Part shown: positions 1 through 7,607 of the stretch, piece after piece
Numbering within the stretch: the stretch's first letter is position 1
How the letters are laid out: each line of letters begins with the position of its first letter
Assembly: GCA_026386955.1 (NCBI GenBank)
Contig: JAPLMQ010000280.1
Span: 1 to 46,252 of the forward strand
Source: Planctomycetota bacterium
GTDB taxonomy: Bacteria; Planctomycetota; Phycisphaerae; Phycisphaerales; Phycisphaeraceae
Length of the DNA stretch: 46,252 nucleotides
Reading direction: 5' to 3'
Notes under the pieces: generated by a model
Seen by the model: only the letters and a program-made list of their open reading frames with translations
The model's database searches: none
What the model was told of the DNA's origin: nothing
Made by a program: the position numbers and the translations under genes

Positions 1-75
1 GGCCGTCATCCTGGGGTCGCCGATGTCGTGGATCACCGCATCGATCAGCATCGGCTCTTGCGTCTGGCGTTCCAT
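1..75 (-). CDS. partial leftward gene, N-terminal 25 codons only
   Basis: An ATG at 73-75 on the minus strand opens a frame that runs off the left edge without a stop. The visible 25 residues begin MERQTQEPMLIDAVIHDIGD. A good ribosome binding site, GGAG, lies seven bases before the ATG, which is the main reason to call it. The fragment is too short to name. The palindromes at 147-186 and 307-334 lie upstream and may control it. Confidence 0.5.
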   Translation of the reverse strand, partial: MERQTQEPMLIDAVIHDIGDPRMTA

Positions 76-146
76 CGCGGGCTCCTTTGCCGATTCAGCG
101 CCAGGTGGGGAGATTTAGTACTGGGTTATTCAGAGGTCCCGGATGT

Positions 147-186
147 TTGATTCACGCGTGAATCAACGTGAGTCAACGTGAATCAA
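147..186. promoter_or_regulatory. 20-bp perfect palindrome plus two extra half-sites (operator-like)
   Basis: Positions 147-166 are a perfect 20-bp palindrome, TTGATTCACG followed by CGTGAATCAA. The right half, CGTGAATCAA, is then repeated directly at 167-176 (one mismatch, CGTGAGTCAA) and at 177-186. The central CG and iterated half-sites resemble operators of LacI or GntR type regulators. The site is 72 bases upstream of the leftward gene at 1-75, so it is a plausible operator for it. Function is inferred. Confidence 0.5.
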
Positions 187-254
187 GACCGCCAGCGCAG
201 CGCGCGGGGAGATCGCCGTCACAAATGATGATCCGCAACCTGAGTACCAAAATG

Positions 255-334
255 GATTTATAAATCATCGCCGGAATGTGGGCGTCCAAGGCTCCATGGC
301 CCGGTTTTGATTCTGATTCAGAATCAAGAATCAA
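255..334. promoter_or_regulatory. second palindrome cluster, GAATCAA type
   Basis: Positions 255-266 are a perfect 12-bp palindrome, GATTTATAAATC. Positions 307-327 are two inverted 10-mers, TTGATTCTGA and TCAGAATCAA, around a single T, followed by an extra GAATCAA at 328-334. The outer TTGATTC/GAATCAA matches the site at 147-166. The cluster lies just downstream of the prepilin-like gene and upstream of the leftward gene at 1-75. It has no T-run, so it does not look like a simple terminator. Confidence 0.4.
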
Positions 335-357
335 GATGTGGACAACCCCCGGACCGC

Positions 358-1275
358 TCAGTGAACAAGCGGGTTGTTGTCGTCTTGGTCGGTGTTGTCG
401 GAGGTGTAGCCCAGGGGCACGGCGCCGGTGGCGGAGGTGGTGGTGTTGCTCGGGTCGCCGTAGCCGTCGTTGTCGTTGTCGCGGTAGTAGGTGAAGACGC
501 TGGGCGAGGGCGTGCCGGCGAGCGAGGTGGTGACCATCAGGGCGTTGGAGCCCGAGATGCCGTTCTCGGTGAGGCCGGCGGCGGCGGCGTCGGCGAAGAG
601 GTTGTCGTTGGTGGTGACGGTCGAGGCGTATTGCGTGGTGAGCCCGCGGTTCGAGAGTTGAAGCTCGGCGTGGTTGTCGCCCCAGACGACGTTGCCCTGC
701 CACTTGCCGGGGAGCGCGGTCCACGGGCTGGTGATCAGGGCGTCGGCGACGCTGGAGGTCCCGGCGCGGTCGGAGATCATGATCGCGCGGCTGTTGGCGT
801 TGTCGCGCCAGTCGGCGATGCGGTCCTGGTGGCTGTCGCCGTCACCGATGGAGAGCATCGCGTGCGAGAAGTTCGAGGTCGTCACCGGCCCGTTGACCCA
901 GGCGGTGCGGATGTCGGAGGACGAGAGGGGCAGGCTGGGAGTGATGTAGGCGCCTTGGAGAAGGATCCAGTACCGGGAGCTGACCAGCGTGCTGTTGATG
1001 TTGGGCGACGCGGTGCCGAAGGACTCGAGGAACGGGCTGCCGTTGCTGTCCAGCCCGGGCAGGCGGGTGCGGTTGCTCTCCGCGTAGAGGATCATGACTT
1101 GGTGGGTGCCGACCAACTGCGTCGCGTCCTTGAGCTGCTGGCTGGCGAGCCGGGCGGCGGAGAGGCCCGGCAGCAGGAGGCCGACCATCAGGCCGATGAT
1201 CGCCAAGACCACCAGCAACTCAATCAACGTGAACCCCCGAACGGCGGTCGAGCGCGAACCAATCAAAAAGCGCAT
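358..1275 (-). CDS. prepilin-type cleavage/methylation domain protein
   Basis: The 305-residue protein has a type IV pilin/type II pseudopilin signal: a short basic leader, then G14 followed by FTLIELL with Glu at +5 (E19), and a hydrophobic helix to about residue 40. A prepilin peptidase would cut after G14. The rest resembles the large planctomycete family of secreted pseudopilin-like proteins. Near the C-terminus is an Asp/Asn-rich stretch, RDNDNDGYGDPSN, similar to thrombospondin type 3 or MopE calcium-binding repeats. A GAGG ribosome site lies seven bases before the ATG. It probably acts at the cell envelope, but its substrate or partner cannot be seen. Confidence 0.85.
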   Translation of the reverse strand: MRFLIGSRSTAVRGFTLIELLVVLAIIGLMVGLLLPGLSAARLASQQLKDATQLVGTHQVMILYAESNRTRLPGLDSNGSPFLESFGTASPNINSTLVSSRYWILLQGAYITPSLPLSSSDIRTAWVNGPVTTSNFSHAMLSIGDGDSHQDRIADWRDNANSRAIMISDRAGTSSVADALITSPWTALPGKWQGNVVWGDNHAELQLSNRGLTTQYASTVTTNDNLFADAAAAGLTENGISGSNALMVTTSLAGTPSPSVFTYYRDNDNDGYGDPSNTTTSATGAVPLGYTSDNTDQDDNNPLVH

Positions 1276-1639
1276 GGGTGACCTCAGGGTGAAATGGCCG
1301 ATGCGATCGGCCCCGGGAAATAATCAAGGCAAATACAACGCCCGGCGATTCCCCGGATTCGATGGTCTGACTGAAAGTGAATGGAGTTGCAAGACCAAGA
1401 CATGCGGCACTCCCCATAGATTACGTATCCGGGCGGCAGCAAGCAAGAAGAATTCAGTCCGCGGCTTCCGCTCCGACACGCCCCTGTTGCCCGGGACCTT
1501 GGGGTAAGGGCGCGAATTGGGGTCGCCCCTGCCGACGGGCCACCTAGGCGGGGCTTGGCTGCGTCGCGCGTCCGCCCTAGCCCACGTTGCGGCGGGCCAC
1601 CCGCCCCGATAGAACAGCGCTCCCTCCCGGAGCCCGCCC
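1276..1639. other. 364-bp divergent intergenic region
   Basis: This stretch separates the leftward prepilin-like gene from the rightward dehydrogenase and must hold both promoters. I saw no convincing small gene, RNA gene or repeat. The segment from about 1320 to 1450 is less GC-rich than its surroundings. Confidence 0.4.
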
Positions 1640-2635
1640 ATGCCCGCCCGCTTCAAGGTCGTCGTCACCGACTTCATCACCGGCCCCCTCGCCCCCGAAA
1701 ACGAGGGCCTGGGCGACTTGGCCGACATCGTCGCCCTCGACGCCCACCACGAGGACGAGCTGCAAGGCAGGATCGAGGATGCCGACGCCATCATGCTCTA
1801 CCACAACCTGGGGCTCTCCCGCCGGACGGTCGAGCGGCTGACCCGCTGCAAGCTGATCGTGCGCTGCGGCGTGGGCTTCGACAACGTCGACCACGCCTTC
1901 GCCCGCTCGCGGCAGATCCCCGTCGCCAACGTGCCCGACTACGGGACGGAGGAGGTTGCCGACTCCGCCATCGGCATGGCCCTCACCCTCGCCCGCGGCA
2001 TCCATTTCCTCAATTCCCGCCTGCGCGAGGCCCAAGGGCCTTGGATGTACACCCAAGCGGTGCCGATCCATCGACTCGCCCGGCGGGTCTTCGGCATCGT
2101 CGGACTGGGACGGATCGGGGCCGCCACCGCGCTGCGGGCCAAGGCCCTGGGCATGGACGTGCGCTTCTACGACCCGCTCAAGCCGGACGGCTACGACAAG
2201 GCCCTGGGCGTCCGCCGGGTGGAGTCGCTCGAGGCCCTGATGCGCGAGTCGCACATCCTGAGCATGCACTGCCCGCTCACGCCCGAGACCCGGCATCTGG
2301 TCAATGAGCGCACGATCGCGTGGATGCCGCGCGGATCGTTCCTGGTCAACACCGCGCGCGGGGCCGTGGTCGACACAAGCTGCGTGCCGCCGGCCTTGGC
2401 CTCGGGCCTGCTCGCCGGCGCGGGGATCGACGTGCTCGAGGGCGAGCCCCCCGCCGCGGACGACCCGCTGATCGCCGCTTGGCGCGACCCGGGCCACGTC
2501 GCCCACCATCGGCTGATCGTCAACCCGCACTCGGCCTTCTACTCCGAGGAAGGCCTGCTCGACATGCGCATCAAGGGCTCGCAGGCCTGCAGGCGGGCCC
2601 TGCTGGGCGAGAGGGTGCGGAACGTCGTCAACTAG
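1640..2635 (+). CDS. C-terminal binding protein-like D-2-hydroxyacid dehydrogenase
   Basis: A 331-residue NAD-dependent D-2-hydroxyacid dehydrogenase. The Rossmann motif GIVGLGRIG sits near residue 155. The catalytic set is visible: Arg in NTARGAVVD, Glu in the segment GIDVLEGEPP, and His in NPHSAFYSEEG. The last motif, with SAFYSEE after the histidine, is typical of the bacterial CtBP-like branch rather than of SerA. There is no ACT domain, so it is not a classical phosphoglycerate dehydrogenase. A GGAG ribosome site is seven bases before the ATG. The substrate is unknown. The gene stands alone between the prepilin-like gene and tRNA-Phe. Confidence 0.85.
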   Translation: MPARFKVVVTDFITGPLAPENEGLGDLADIVALDAHHEDELQGRIEDADAIMLYHNLGLSRRTVERLTRCKLIVRCGVGFDNVDHAFARSRQIPVANVPDYGTEEVADSAIGMALTLARGIHFLNSRLREAQGPWMYTQAVPIHRLARRVFGIVGLGRIGAATALRAKALGMDVRFYDPLKPDGYDKALGVRRVESLEALMRESHILSMHCPLTPETRHLVNERTIAWMPRGSFLVNTARGAVVDTSCVPPALASGLLAGAGIDVLEGEPPAADDPLIAAWRDPGHVAHHRLIVNPHSAFYSEEGLLDMRIKGSQACRRALLGERVRNVVN

Positions 2636-2684
2636 CGCCGCCCGCACAACCAACACGCGCCTCAGACGGTGCGTCGCCGGGCAT

Positions 2685-2710
2685 TTGACTCTCCCGCGGT
2701 TTGCGATAAT
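2685..2710 (+). promoter_or_regulatory. probable promoter of tRNA-Phe
   Basis: An extended -10 box, TGCGATAAT, occupies 2702-2710 and a TTGACT box lies at 2685-2690. The spacing of 14 bases is shorter than usual, so the extended -10 may do most of the work. Transcription would begin near 2717, about 45 bases before the tRNA. Confidence 0.4.
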
Positions 2711-2761
2711 CTTTTCAATCCTCCCGCGAGCTTCAAACGAGGCTTGCGGGGCCCGAGTGCC

Positions 2762-2834
2762 GGCTAGGTAGCTCAGTTGGTAGAGCGCCCGCCTGAAAAG
2801 TGGGAGGTCGCTGGTTCAACTCCAGTCCTAGCCA
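2762..2834 (+). tRNA. tRNA-Phe (GAA)
   Basis: A complete 73-nt cloverleaf. The acceptor stem is GGCTAGG (2762-2768) with CCTAGCC (2827-2833), and the discriminator base is A2834. The D stem is GCTC/GAGC. The anticodon stem is CCCGC/GTGGG with loop CTGAAAA, giving anticodon GAA at 2795-2797. The T stem is GCTGG/CCAGT with loop TTCAACT. CCA is not encoded. It lies directly before aat, whose product can use Phe-tRNA as donor. Confidence 0.97.
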
Positions 2835-2845
2835 TTGGATCGACG

Positions 2846-2873
2846 AGGCCGCCTCACGCGAGGCGGCCTTTTC
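2846..2873 (+). terminator. intrinsic terminator after tRNA-Phe
   Basis: GGCCGCCTC (2847-2855) pairs perfectly with GAGGCGGCC (2860-2868) around the loop ACGC and is followed by TTTT. It sits 12 bases after the tRNA and 30 bases before the aat start codon. Confidence 0.85.
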
Positions 2874-2903
2874 GTTTCCGGGAGCGCAAATCCGCAAACC
2901 CCC

Positions 2904-3554
2904 ATGGCCGCGCCGATCCCCCTCACGCCCGAACTGCTCATCCACGCCTACCGGCAGGGCGTCTTTCCCATGGCCCGCAGCCGGCATGGGGCGATCGACT
3001 GGTACAGCCCCGACCCCCGGGCGATCCTCCCGCTCGACGCCTTCCACGCCTCGCACTCGCTCGGCCGGCGCTCGCGCAGCGGGCGCTACGTGGTGACGCG
3101 TGACGTGGCCTTCCACGCCGTCATCAGCGCCTGCTCCGAGCCTCGCCCCTACCAGAAGCAGACGTGGATCAACCCCGCGATCATCCGCGCCTACGCCGGC
3201 CTGCACGCGATGGGCGTCGCCCACAGCGTCGAGTCTTGGCTGCCGCGCGACGAAGCCCGGGCGGCGGGGCAGACCCCCGCCGGCCTCGACGACGACCGCT
3301 TCGAGCTCGTGGGCGGGCTCTACGGCGTCGCCCTCGGCGGCGCCTTCTTCGGCGAGTCGATGTTCAGCAAGGCGACCGACGCCTCGAAGGTATGCCTCGT
3401 CCACCTCGTCGAACACCTGCGCGAGCGCGGCTTCGTCCTGCTCGACGTGCAGTGCAACAGCCCGCACATGGCGCGGTTCGGCACCATCGACGTCCCGCGA
3501 GAGGAGTTCCTCGCGAAGCTCGAGGCGGCGCTTGAGGTCGGCGCGCCTTGGTGA
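2904..3554 (+). CDS. aat: leucyl/phenylalanyl-tRNA--protein transferase
   Basis: A 216-residue transferase that attaches Leu or Phe from aminoacyl-tRNA to proteins starting with Lys or Arg, marking them for ClpAP under the N-end rule. Family signatures are clear: YRQGVFPM near the N-terminus, WYSPDPRAILPL, the segment VESW, then GGLYGVALGGAFFGESMFS and LLDVQCNSPHMARFGT near the C-terminus. The length is normal. The frame is open upstream to a TTG at 2835, but that would run through the tRNA terminator, so the ATG at 2904 (MAAPIPLTPE) is chosen. It lies just behind tRNA-Phe, whose charged form is a possible donor. Confidence 0.95.
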   Translation: MAAPIPLTPELLIHAYRQGVFPMARSRHGAIDWYSPDPRAILPLDAFHASHSLGRRSRSGRYVVTRDVAFHAVISACSEPRPYQKQTWINPAIIRAYAGLHAMGVAHSVESWLPRDEARAAGQTPAGLDDDRFELVGGLYGVALGGAFFGESMFSKATDASKVCLVHLVEHLRERGFVLLDVQCNSPHMARFGTIDVPREEFLAKLEAALEVGAPW

Positions 3555-3579
3555 GGCCCGCGCTGGCGAGGCCCATGCC

Positions 3580-4827
3580 TCACTCCATCACGGGCCCGTC
3601 TTCCTTGGTCCGCTTCGCGAGATCCTTCCACTCCTTCGACCCGTCGTTCTTCCACTGCTCGAGCTTCACGCCGTGCTCGAAGTGCGGGACGTTGCCCGCG
3701 TGCGACTCGGTCCAGAAGCCGAACTTCCCGTACTCGCCGTGGTACCAGGTCTTCACGCCGCTGTCGCGCGTGATGGAGTAGATCGCCTCGGCGTTGGGCT
3801 TCTCCGACGTGCCGACCTTCCACTTGAGCACCGCCTCGTTGAGCTCCACGCCCAGACCGGGCGTCTCGGGGACGCGGACGTACCCGCCCTTGACCTCGAT
3901 GGGCTTGGTGATGAGCTGGTCGACGTACATGTTCATGCAGGTGATCGCAGGCCACTGCGAGTGCGAGCAGACCGCACCTTGGTGCATCATCATCGTGGTG
4001 GTCAGCCCCGTGCCGACGAGTTGGAGGAAGAACGGCATGTTCGCCTGCTCCGCGAGCCGGGCCTGGCGGATCACCGACGACGCCCCGCCACTGACGACGA
4101 AGCCGTCGGCGATCTGCTCCTGGATGCAGGTCATGATCGGCGGGTTGCCGTAGTGCATCGCGATGGCGCAGCGCGTCGCCGCGCGGATCCGCCGGTTGCC
4201 CTCGACGTCCGCCTGCGGGATCGGCGACTCGTACAGCGCCATGTTCGGCACCTTGTCGAGCTCCTGCAGCACGCTGATCGCCGCCCCCGCGTTGATCAGG
4301 TGCTCATTGAAGTCGTAGTCGAGCTTGAAGTTCACCCCGACCTGGGCCGCGGTCAATTTGGTCTGCTGGTAGACGTCGTACCACGGCCTGGCCTTCTGCT
4401 TGAACGAGGTGTAGCCCAGCTTCACCGCGTCGCGGGCCTCGCTGGCGTAGTCCTCGGGCGACATGTCGATCCCCCACCAGGAGATCGGGCACCAGTCGCG
4501 GTGCTTCTTCCCGAGCAGGCGATAAACCGGCACGCCGGCCGCCTTGCCCGCGACATCGAAGAGCGCCATCTGCAGCCCCGCGCCCAGCGAGTCGTCCCAC
4601 ATCAGCTCGAAGGGGTTGGTCCCCTTGGCCCGGGCGATGGCCTCTTTGCTGACCTTGCCCCAGGTGTAGTTGGGCAGCGTCTCGCCGATGCCGGTCAGCC
4701 CGTTGTCGGTGGTGACGCGGCATAGCTCGATGATGCGCCAACCGTAGTTGGTCTTGGCCATGGCGCGGTCGGGGACCTCGTGCATGGGCACGTCGAGCAA
4801 GATGATCTCGATGTCCTTGATCTTCAT
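3580..4827 (-). CDS. mandelate racemase/muconate lactonizing enzyme family protein (enolase superfamily)
   Basis: A 415-residue enolase-superfamily protein with the N-terminal capping domain and a C-terminal (beta/alpha)7 barrel. The general-base motif K143-Q-K145 is present (YTSFKQKARPW), followed by metal-ligand candidates in the segment KLDYDFN (about D170-D172) and E200 (ALYESPIP). The place where the third carboxylate is expected reads AMHYG, with no obvious Glu or Asp, so the metal site is unusual or I have aligned it imperfectly. Such enzymes are usually sugar-acid dehydratases or epimerases, but the substrate cannot be read here. It lies 95 bases downstream of the creatininase family gene on the same strand, so the two are probably co-transcribed. 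Confidence 0.8.
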   Translation of the reverse strand: MKIKDIEIILLDVPMHEVPDRAMAKTNYGWRIIELCRVTTDNGLTGIGETLPNYTWGKVSKEAIARAKGTNPFELMWDDSLGAGLQMALFDVAGKAAGVPVYRLLGKKHRDWCPISWWGIDMSPEDYASEARDAVKLGYTSFKQKARPWYDVYQQTKLTAAQVGVNFKLDYDFNEHLINAGAAISVLQELDKVPNMALYESPIPQADVEGNRRIRAATRCAIAMHYGNPPIMTCIQEQIADGFVVSGGASSVIRQARLAEQANMPFFLQLVGTGLTTTMMMHQGAVCSHSQWPAITCMNMYVDQLITKPIEVKGGYVRVPETPGLGVELNEAVLKWKVGTSEKPNAEAIYSITRDSGVKTWYHGEYGKFGFWTESHAGNVPHFEHGVKLEQWKNDGSKEWKDLAKRTKEDGPVME

Positions 4828-4922
4828 GGGCGGAGTTCTCGATGGGTTTGCGGGGATGGAATTTCAGATGAGTTCGGATGAGGCAGACGAATGGGATCAT
4901 CGCGACGTTTCAACGGGCCTTT

Positions 4923-5729
4923 TCAGCGAGCCAACGGCAGCCCGTGCGGCAGCGGCTTGGCGATCGTCCCGCTCGAGCCGGGCCAGGCGACCTCGAGCAT
5001 GTTCACCAGCTCGGCCGTGGTGATCTCCAGCAGCTTGCGCCCCTTCTCGACCGACGCGAGCCGCGGGCGCCCGTAGACGCCGCGGATGGTCATCTTGTCG
5101 AACGGCAGCGAGAGCGTCGCCGCCCCGCCCGAGAGCAGGTCGCCCTTGAACGGGTGGCGGGGGTTGAGCGGGCCGTCGTCCTGGGCCTTCGACATGTCGA
5201 CCAGGTCCGGGTGCAGAAGCATCATCACCGCGGTCTCGAACTCGCAGGCGTGCCCGACGGTGGGATATTCCCCCTCGGCCAAGTGCTTGAGCTGCGCCCC
5301 CGCGACCTGGAACCACGTCGCGAAGATGAGCTGCGCCTCGGGCCATTTGAACGAGGCCTTCTCGGCGATGACCCCGCCGACGGAGCGGTTCCCGCCGTGC
5401 GAGTTGAGCACGACGAACCGGCGGAACCCGTGGCGGAACATCGACTCTACGACCTGCAGCACCGCGGCCTCGAAGGTCTCGTGCGTGAGCGTGAGCGAGC
5501 CCTGGAAGGCCATGTGGTGCTCGCTGCAGCCCCAGCGGAGCATGGGGACGACCAGCAGCTTGTTGCCGCAGGCGGCGTCGAACGCGTCGACGACGCCTTG
5601 GCCGATGAGCGAGTCGGTCCCCACGGGCAGGTGCGGGCCGTGCTGCTCGATGCTGGCGACGGGGATGACCACGACGGTGTCGCGCGGGAGCGCGCGTACT
5701 TCAGGCGACTTGAGGCGTTCGAGTTTCAT
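4923..5729 (-). CDS. creatininase family protein
   Basis: A 268-residue metal-dependent amidohydrolase. The diagnostic motif SIEQHGPHLPVGTD holds the metal ligands E28, H30 and D39, and NSHGGNRS holds a further histidine. The family includes creatinine amidohydrolase, the riboflavin/F420 enzyme ArfB and the mycofactocin protein MftE. Nothing in the window shows creatinine metabolism, so only the family is called. The start ATG at 5727-5729 gives a normal N-terminus (MKLERLKSPEVRALPRDT). It is the first gene of a likely two-gene leftward unit with the enolase-superfamily gene. Confidence 0.88.
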   Translation of the reverse strand: MKLERLKSPEVRALPRDTVVVIPVASIEQHGPHLPVGTDSLIGQGVVDAFDAACGNKLLVVPMLRWGCSEHHMAFQGSLTLTHETFEAAVLQVVESMFRHGFRRFVVLNSHGGNRSVGGVIAEKASFKWPEAQLIFATWFQVAGAQLKHLAEGEYPTVGHACEFETAVMMLLHPDLVDMSKAQDDGPLNPRHPFKGDLLSGGAATLSLPFDKMTIRGVYGRPRLASVEKGRKLLEITTAELVNMLEVAWPGSSGTIAKPLPHGLPLAR

Positions 5730-5827
5730 GGTGCTCTGGGGTTGGGGGAGATCCGGGGTGTCCGGGCGCGGGGAGAAGGCAGGCGGGAAGTATACCTCGC
5801 CTCCCCATCCGCTACCCTATCCTCGCC

Positions 5828-6658
5828 ATGCCCGTGATCCCCATCGACACCCTCGACGACCCGCGCGTCGCCCACTACCGCAGCCTCAAGGACCGCGAAC
5901 TCGCGGCCGAGGGCGGGCGCTTCATCGCCGAGGGCGAGCACCTCGTCCGCCGCCTGCTCGCCAGCGATTTCCCCTGTGAGTCGGTCCTCATGGCCAACCG
6001 ACGCGCGGCCGAGCTCGCTCCGCAAGTCCGCGGCGACATCCCCGTCTACACCCTCCCCGACGAACTCCTCGAAGGCGTCATCGGCTTCGCCTTCCACTCC
6101 GGCGTCATGGCGGTCGGCCTGCGCAAGCCCAACCCCAGCCTCGAATCAATCCTCGGCCCGCCAGGAATTCCATCTCCGAAACCCATCACCCTCGTCATCT
6201 GCCCCGAGATCATCAACGCCGACAACCTCGGCTCACTCATCCGCATCAGCTCCGCCTTCGGCGCCGCGGCCATGCTCGTGGGCGAACGCAGTTGCGACCC
6301 CTTCTGGCGCCGGTCCGTGCGCGTCTCCATGGGCACGATCTTCAGCCTGCCGATCCTCCTCTGCGACGACCTCCTGCCCGTGCTGCGCGACCTTCGCACG
6401 CGCTGGGGCGTCGAGATGGTCGCGACCGTGACCGACGCCGGCGCCCAGCCGTTGGAACGTGCCCAACGCCCCGGCCCGCCCAACCGATTGGGCCTGCTGC
6501 TGGGCAGCGAATCGCAGGGCCTGCACGGCCGGTGGCTCACGGAATGCGATCGCCACGTCACCATCCCCATGCACCTGGGGACCGACTCGCTCAACGTCGC
6601 GGTCGCGGCGGCGGTCTTCCTCTATCACTTCACGCGGACGCAGAATCCGAGCGCATGA
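5828..6658 (+). CDS. TrmH/SpoU family RNA methyltransferase
   Basis: A 276-residue SpoU-class 2'-O-ribose methyltransferase. An N-terminal RNA-binding substrate domain (about 1-100, with FIAEGEHLVRRLL) precedes the knotted SPOUT domain. All three SPOUT motifs are present: NADNLGSLIR (motif 1, with the conserved Asn and Arg), GLLLGSESQGL (motif 2) and IPMHLGTDSLNVAVA (motif 3). It would use S-adenosylmethionine to methylate a tRNA or rRNA ribose, and the exact site is unknown. A -10-like TACCCT lies nine bases before the ATG. It converges on the SGNH hydrolase gene, with a palindromic terminator between them. Confidence 0.92.
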   Translation: MPVIPIDTLDDPRVAHYRSLKDRELAAEGGRFIAEGEHLVRRLLASDFPCESVLMANRRAAELAPQVRGDIPVYTLPDELLEGVIGFAFHSGVMAVGLRKPNPSLESILGPPGIPSPKPITLVICPEIINADNLGSLIRISSAFGAAAMLVGERSCDPFWRRSVRVSMGTIFSLPILLCDDLLPVLRDLRTRWGVEMVATVTDAGAQPLERAQRPGPPNRLGLLLGSESQGLHGRWLTECDRHVTIPMHLGTDSLNVAVAAAVFLYHFTRTQNPSA

Positions 6659-6662
6659 AAAA

Positions 6663-6688
6663 CCCAGGCACCGCAGTGCCTGGGCCTT
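6663..6688. terminator. bidirectional terminator, CCCAGGCAC family
   Basis: CCCAGGCAC (6663-6671) and GTGCCTGGG (6676-6684) form a nine-pair hairpin with A-rich sequence before it and CCTT after it. It lies between two convergent genes. Near-identical hairpins occur at 19432 and 27308. Confidence 0.75.
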
Positions 6689-6762
6689 GATGGTCGGATT
6701 CGCTTTTTCGCTCGACTTCCGCGCGATGCGTTCACACCGCGATCGATCGCTCGTTCAGGCGC

Positions 6763-7410
6763 TCAGCCTCCCACGCACTCCATCCACGCGTTCGCCATCG
6801 CCAGGTGGCCCGAGGCGTAGGGGTGTACCGGCTCGGGGCAGAGGGCGTCGGCCGAGTGGTGCTTCAGGATCGCCTTGAACATCTCGTGCGTGCGGATGTG
6901 GCGGGTCTTGTACTTCTTCGCCATCTTGTCGACGGTCTTGATGTAGAGCGGGAGCTTGCCCAGCACCTGGCTGCGCCAGAAGTCGCTCTTGTTGTCCTCG
7001 GAGATGTAGAACGGGTCCATCAGGATGATCTGGGCCTTGCCGCAGTGCTTCTTCGTGAGGGCGAGGATCGCGTCGTAATGGGCGAGGTACTCCTCGGGGG
7101 TGACCGACTGCCCCTGCACGTTGCTCATCCAGCGGTGCAGGTCGTTGATGCCGATCTTGATCGAGAGCCAATCGGGGTTGAACTTCAGCACGTCGTCGAC
7201 CCACCGCCCGGCAAGGTCCTTGACGGTGTTGCCGCCGATGCCCTTGTTGATGACGCTGAGCTTGTGCGCCGGGTGACGGGCCATGATCAGCTCGTGCACC
7301 ATGCGCGGATAGCCGTTGCCCAGCGGGGCGGCGGAGTCGCGCCGGCCGCAGTCGGTGATGGAGTCGCCGATGAAGAGCACGGTCTGCTTGGGCTTGATCG
7401 CGAAAGGCAT
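6763..7410 (-). CDS. SGNH/GDSL hydrolase family protein
   Basis: A 215-residue GDSL-type esterase or lipase. Block I is FIGDSITD with the nucleophilic Ser, block II is KGIGGNTVKDL with the oxyanion Gly, and block III is GINDLHRW with the Asn. Block V reads PEPVHPYASGH, so the catalytic His is present but the usual Asp three residues before it is Glu. The ATG at 7408-7410 is chosen over an upstream ATG because GGAGA lies five bases before it. No signal peptide is visible, so it is probably cytoplasmic. Planctomycete members often act on acetylated or acylated carbohydrates, but this is only an inference here. Confidence 0.88.
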   Translation of the reverse strand: MPFAIKPKQTVLFIGDSITDCGRRDSAAPLGNGYPRMVHELIMARHPAHKLSVINKGIGGNTVKDLAGRWVDDVLKFNPDWLSIKIGINDLHRWMSNVQGQSVTPEEYLAHYDAILALTKKHCGKAQIILMDPFYISEDNKSDFWRSQVLGKLPLYIKTVDKMAKKYKTRHIRTHEMFKAILKHHSADALCPEPVHPYASGHLAMANAWMECVGG

Positions 7411-7487
7411 TGGAATCTCCGTGAAAGGGGTGCGCCAATGTAGCGGCGGGCGCAAGGGGCGACAACGTTGAGCACCCGTTCCCGTGC

Positions 7488-7514
7488 CACACCGCAGCCG
7501 AAGGCTGCTGTGTG
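7488..7514. repeat. dispersed hairpin repeat, GCAGCC/GGCTGC type
   Basis: CACACCGCAGCC and GGCTGCTGTGTG pair around GAA with a single mismatch. A related copy in the other orientation lies at 45939-45965. It sits in the divergent spacer before the alpha/beta hydrolase gene. Confidence 0.55.
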
Positions 7515-7607
7515 CCGATCAACCGAAGGCGCCCTGCCCGCATTGAAGGGCCCCATGCCTTGGTCCCGTACAATTCCATCCACGCCACTCTCCGGGCTCA
7601 CCGCGCC

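Noticed and set aside
157-186. Three tandem 10-mers considered as a CRISPR array or tandem repeat
   Set aside because: There are no spacers between them, and the first unit is half of a palindrome, so an operator is more likely.
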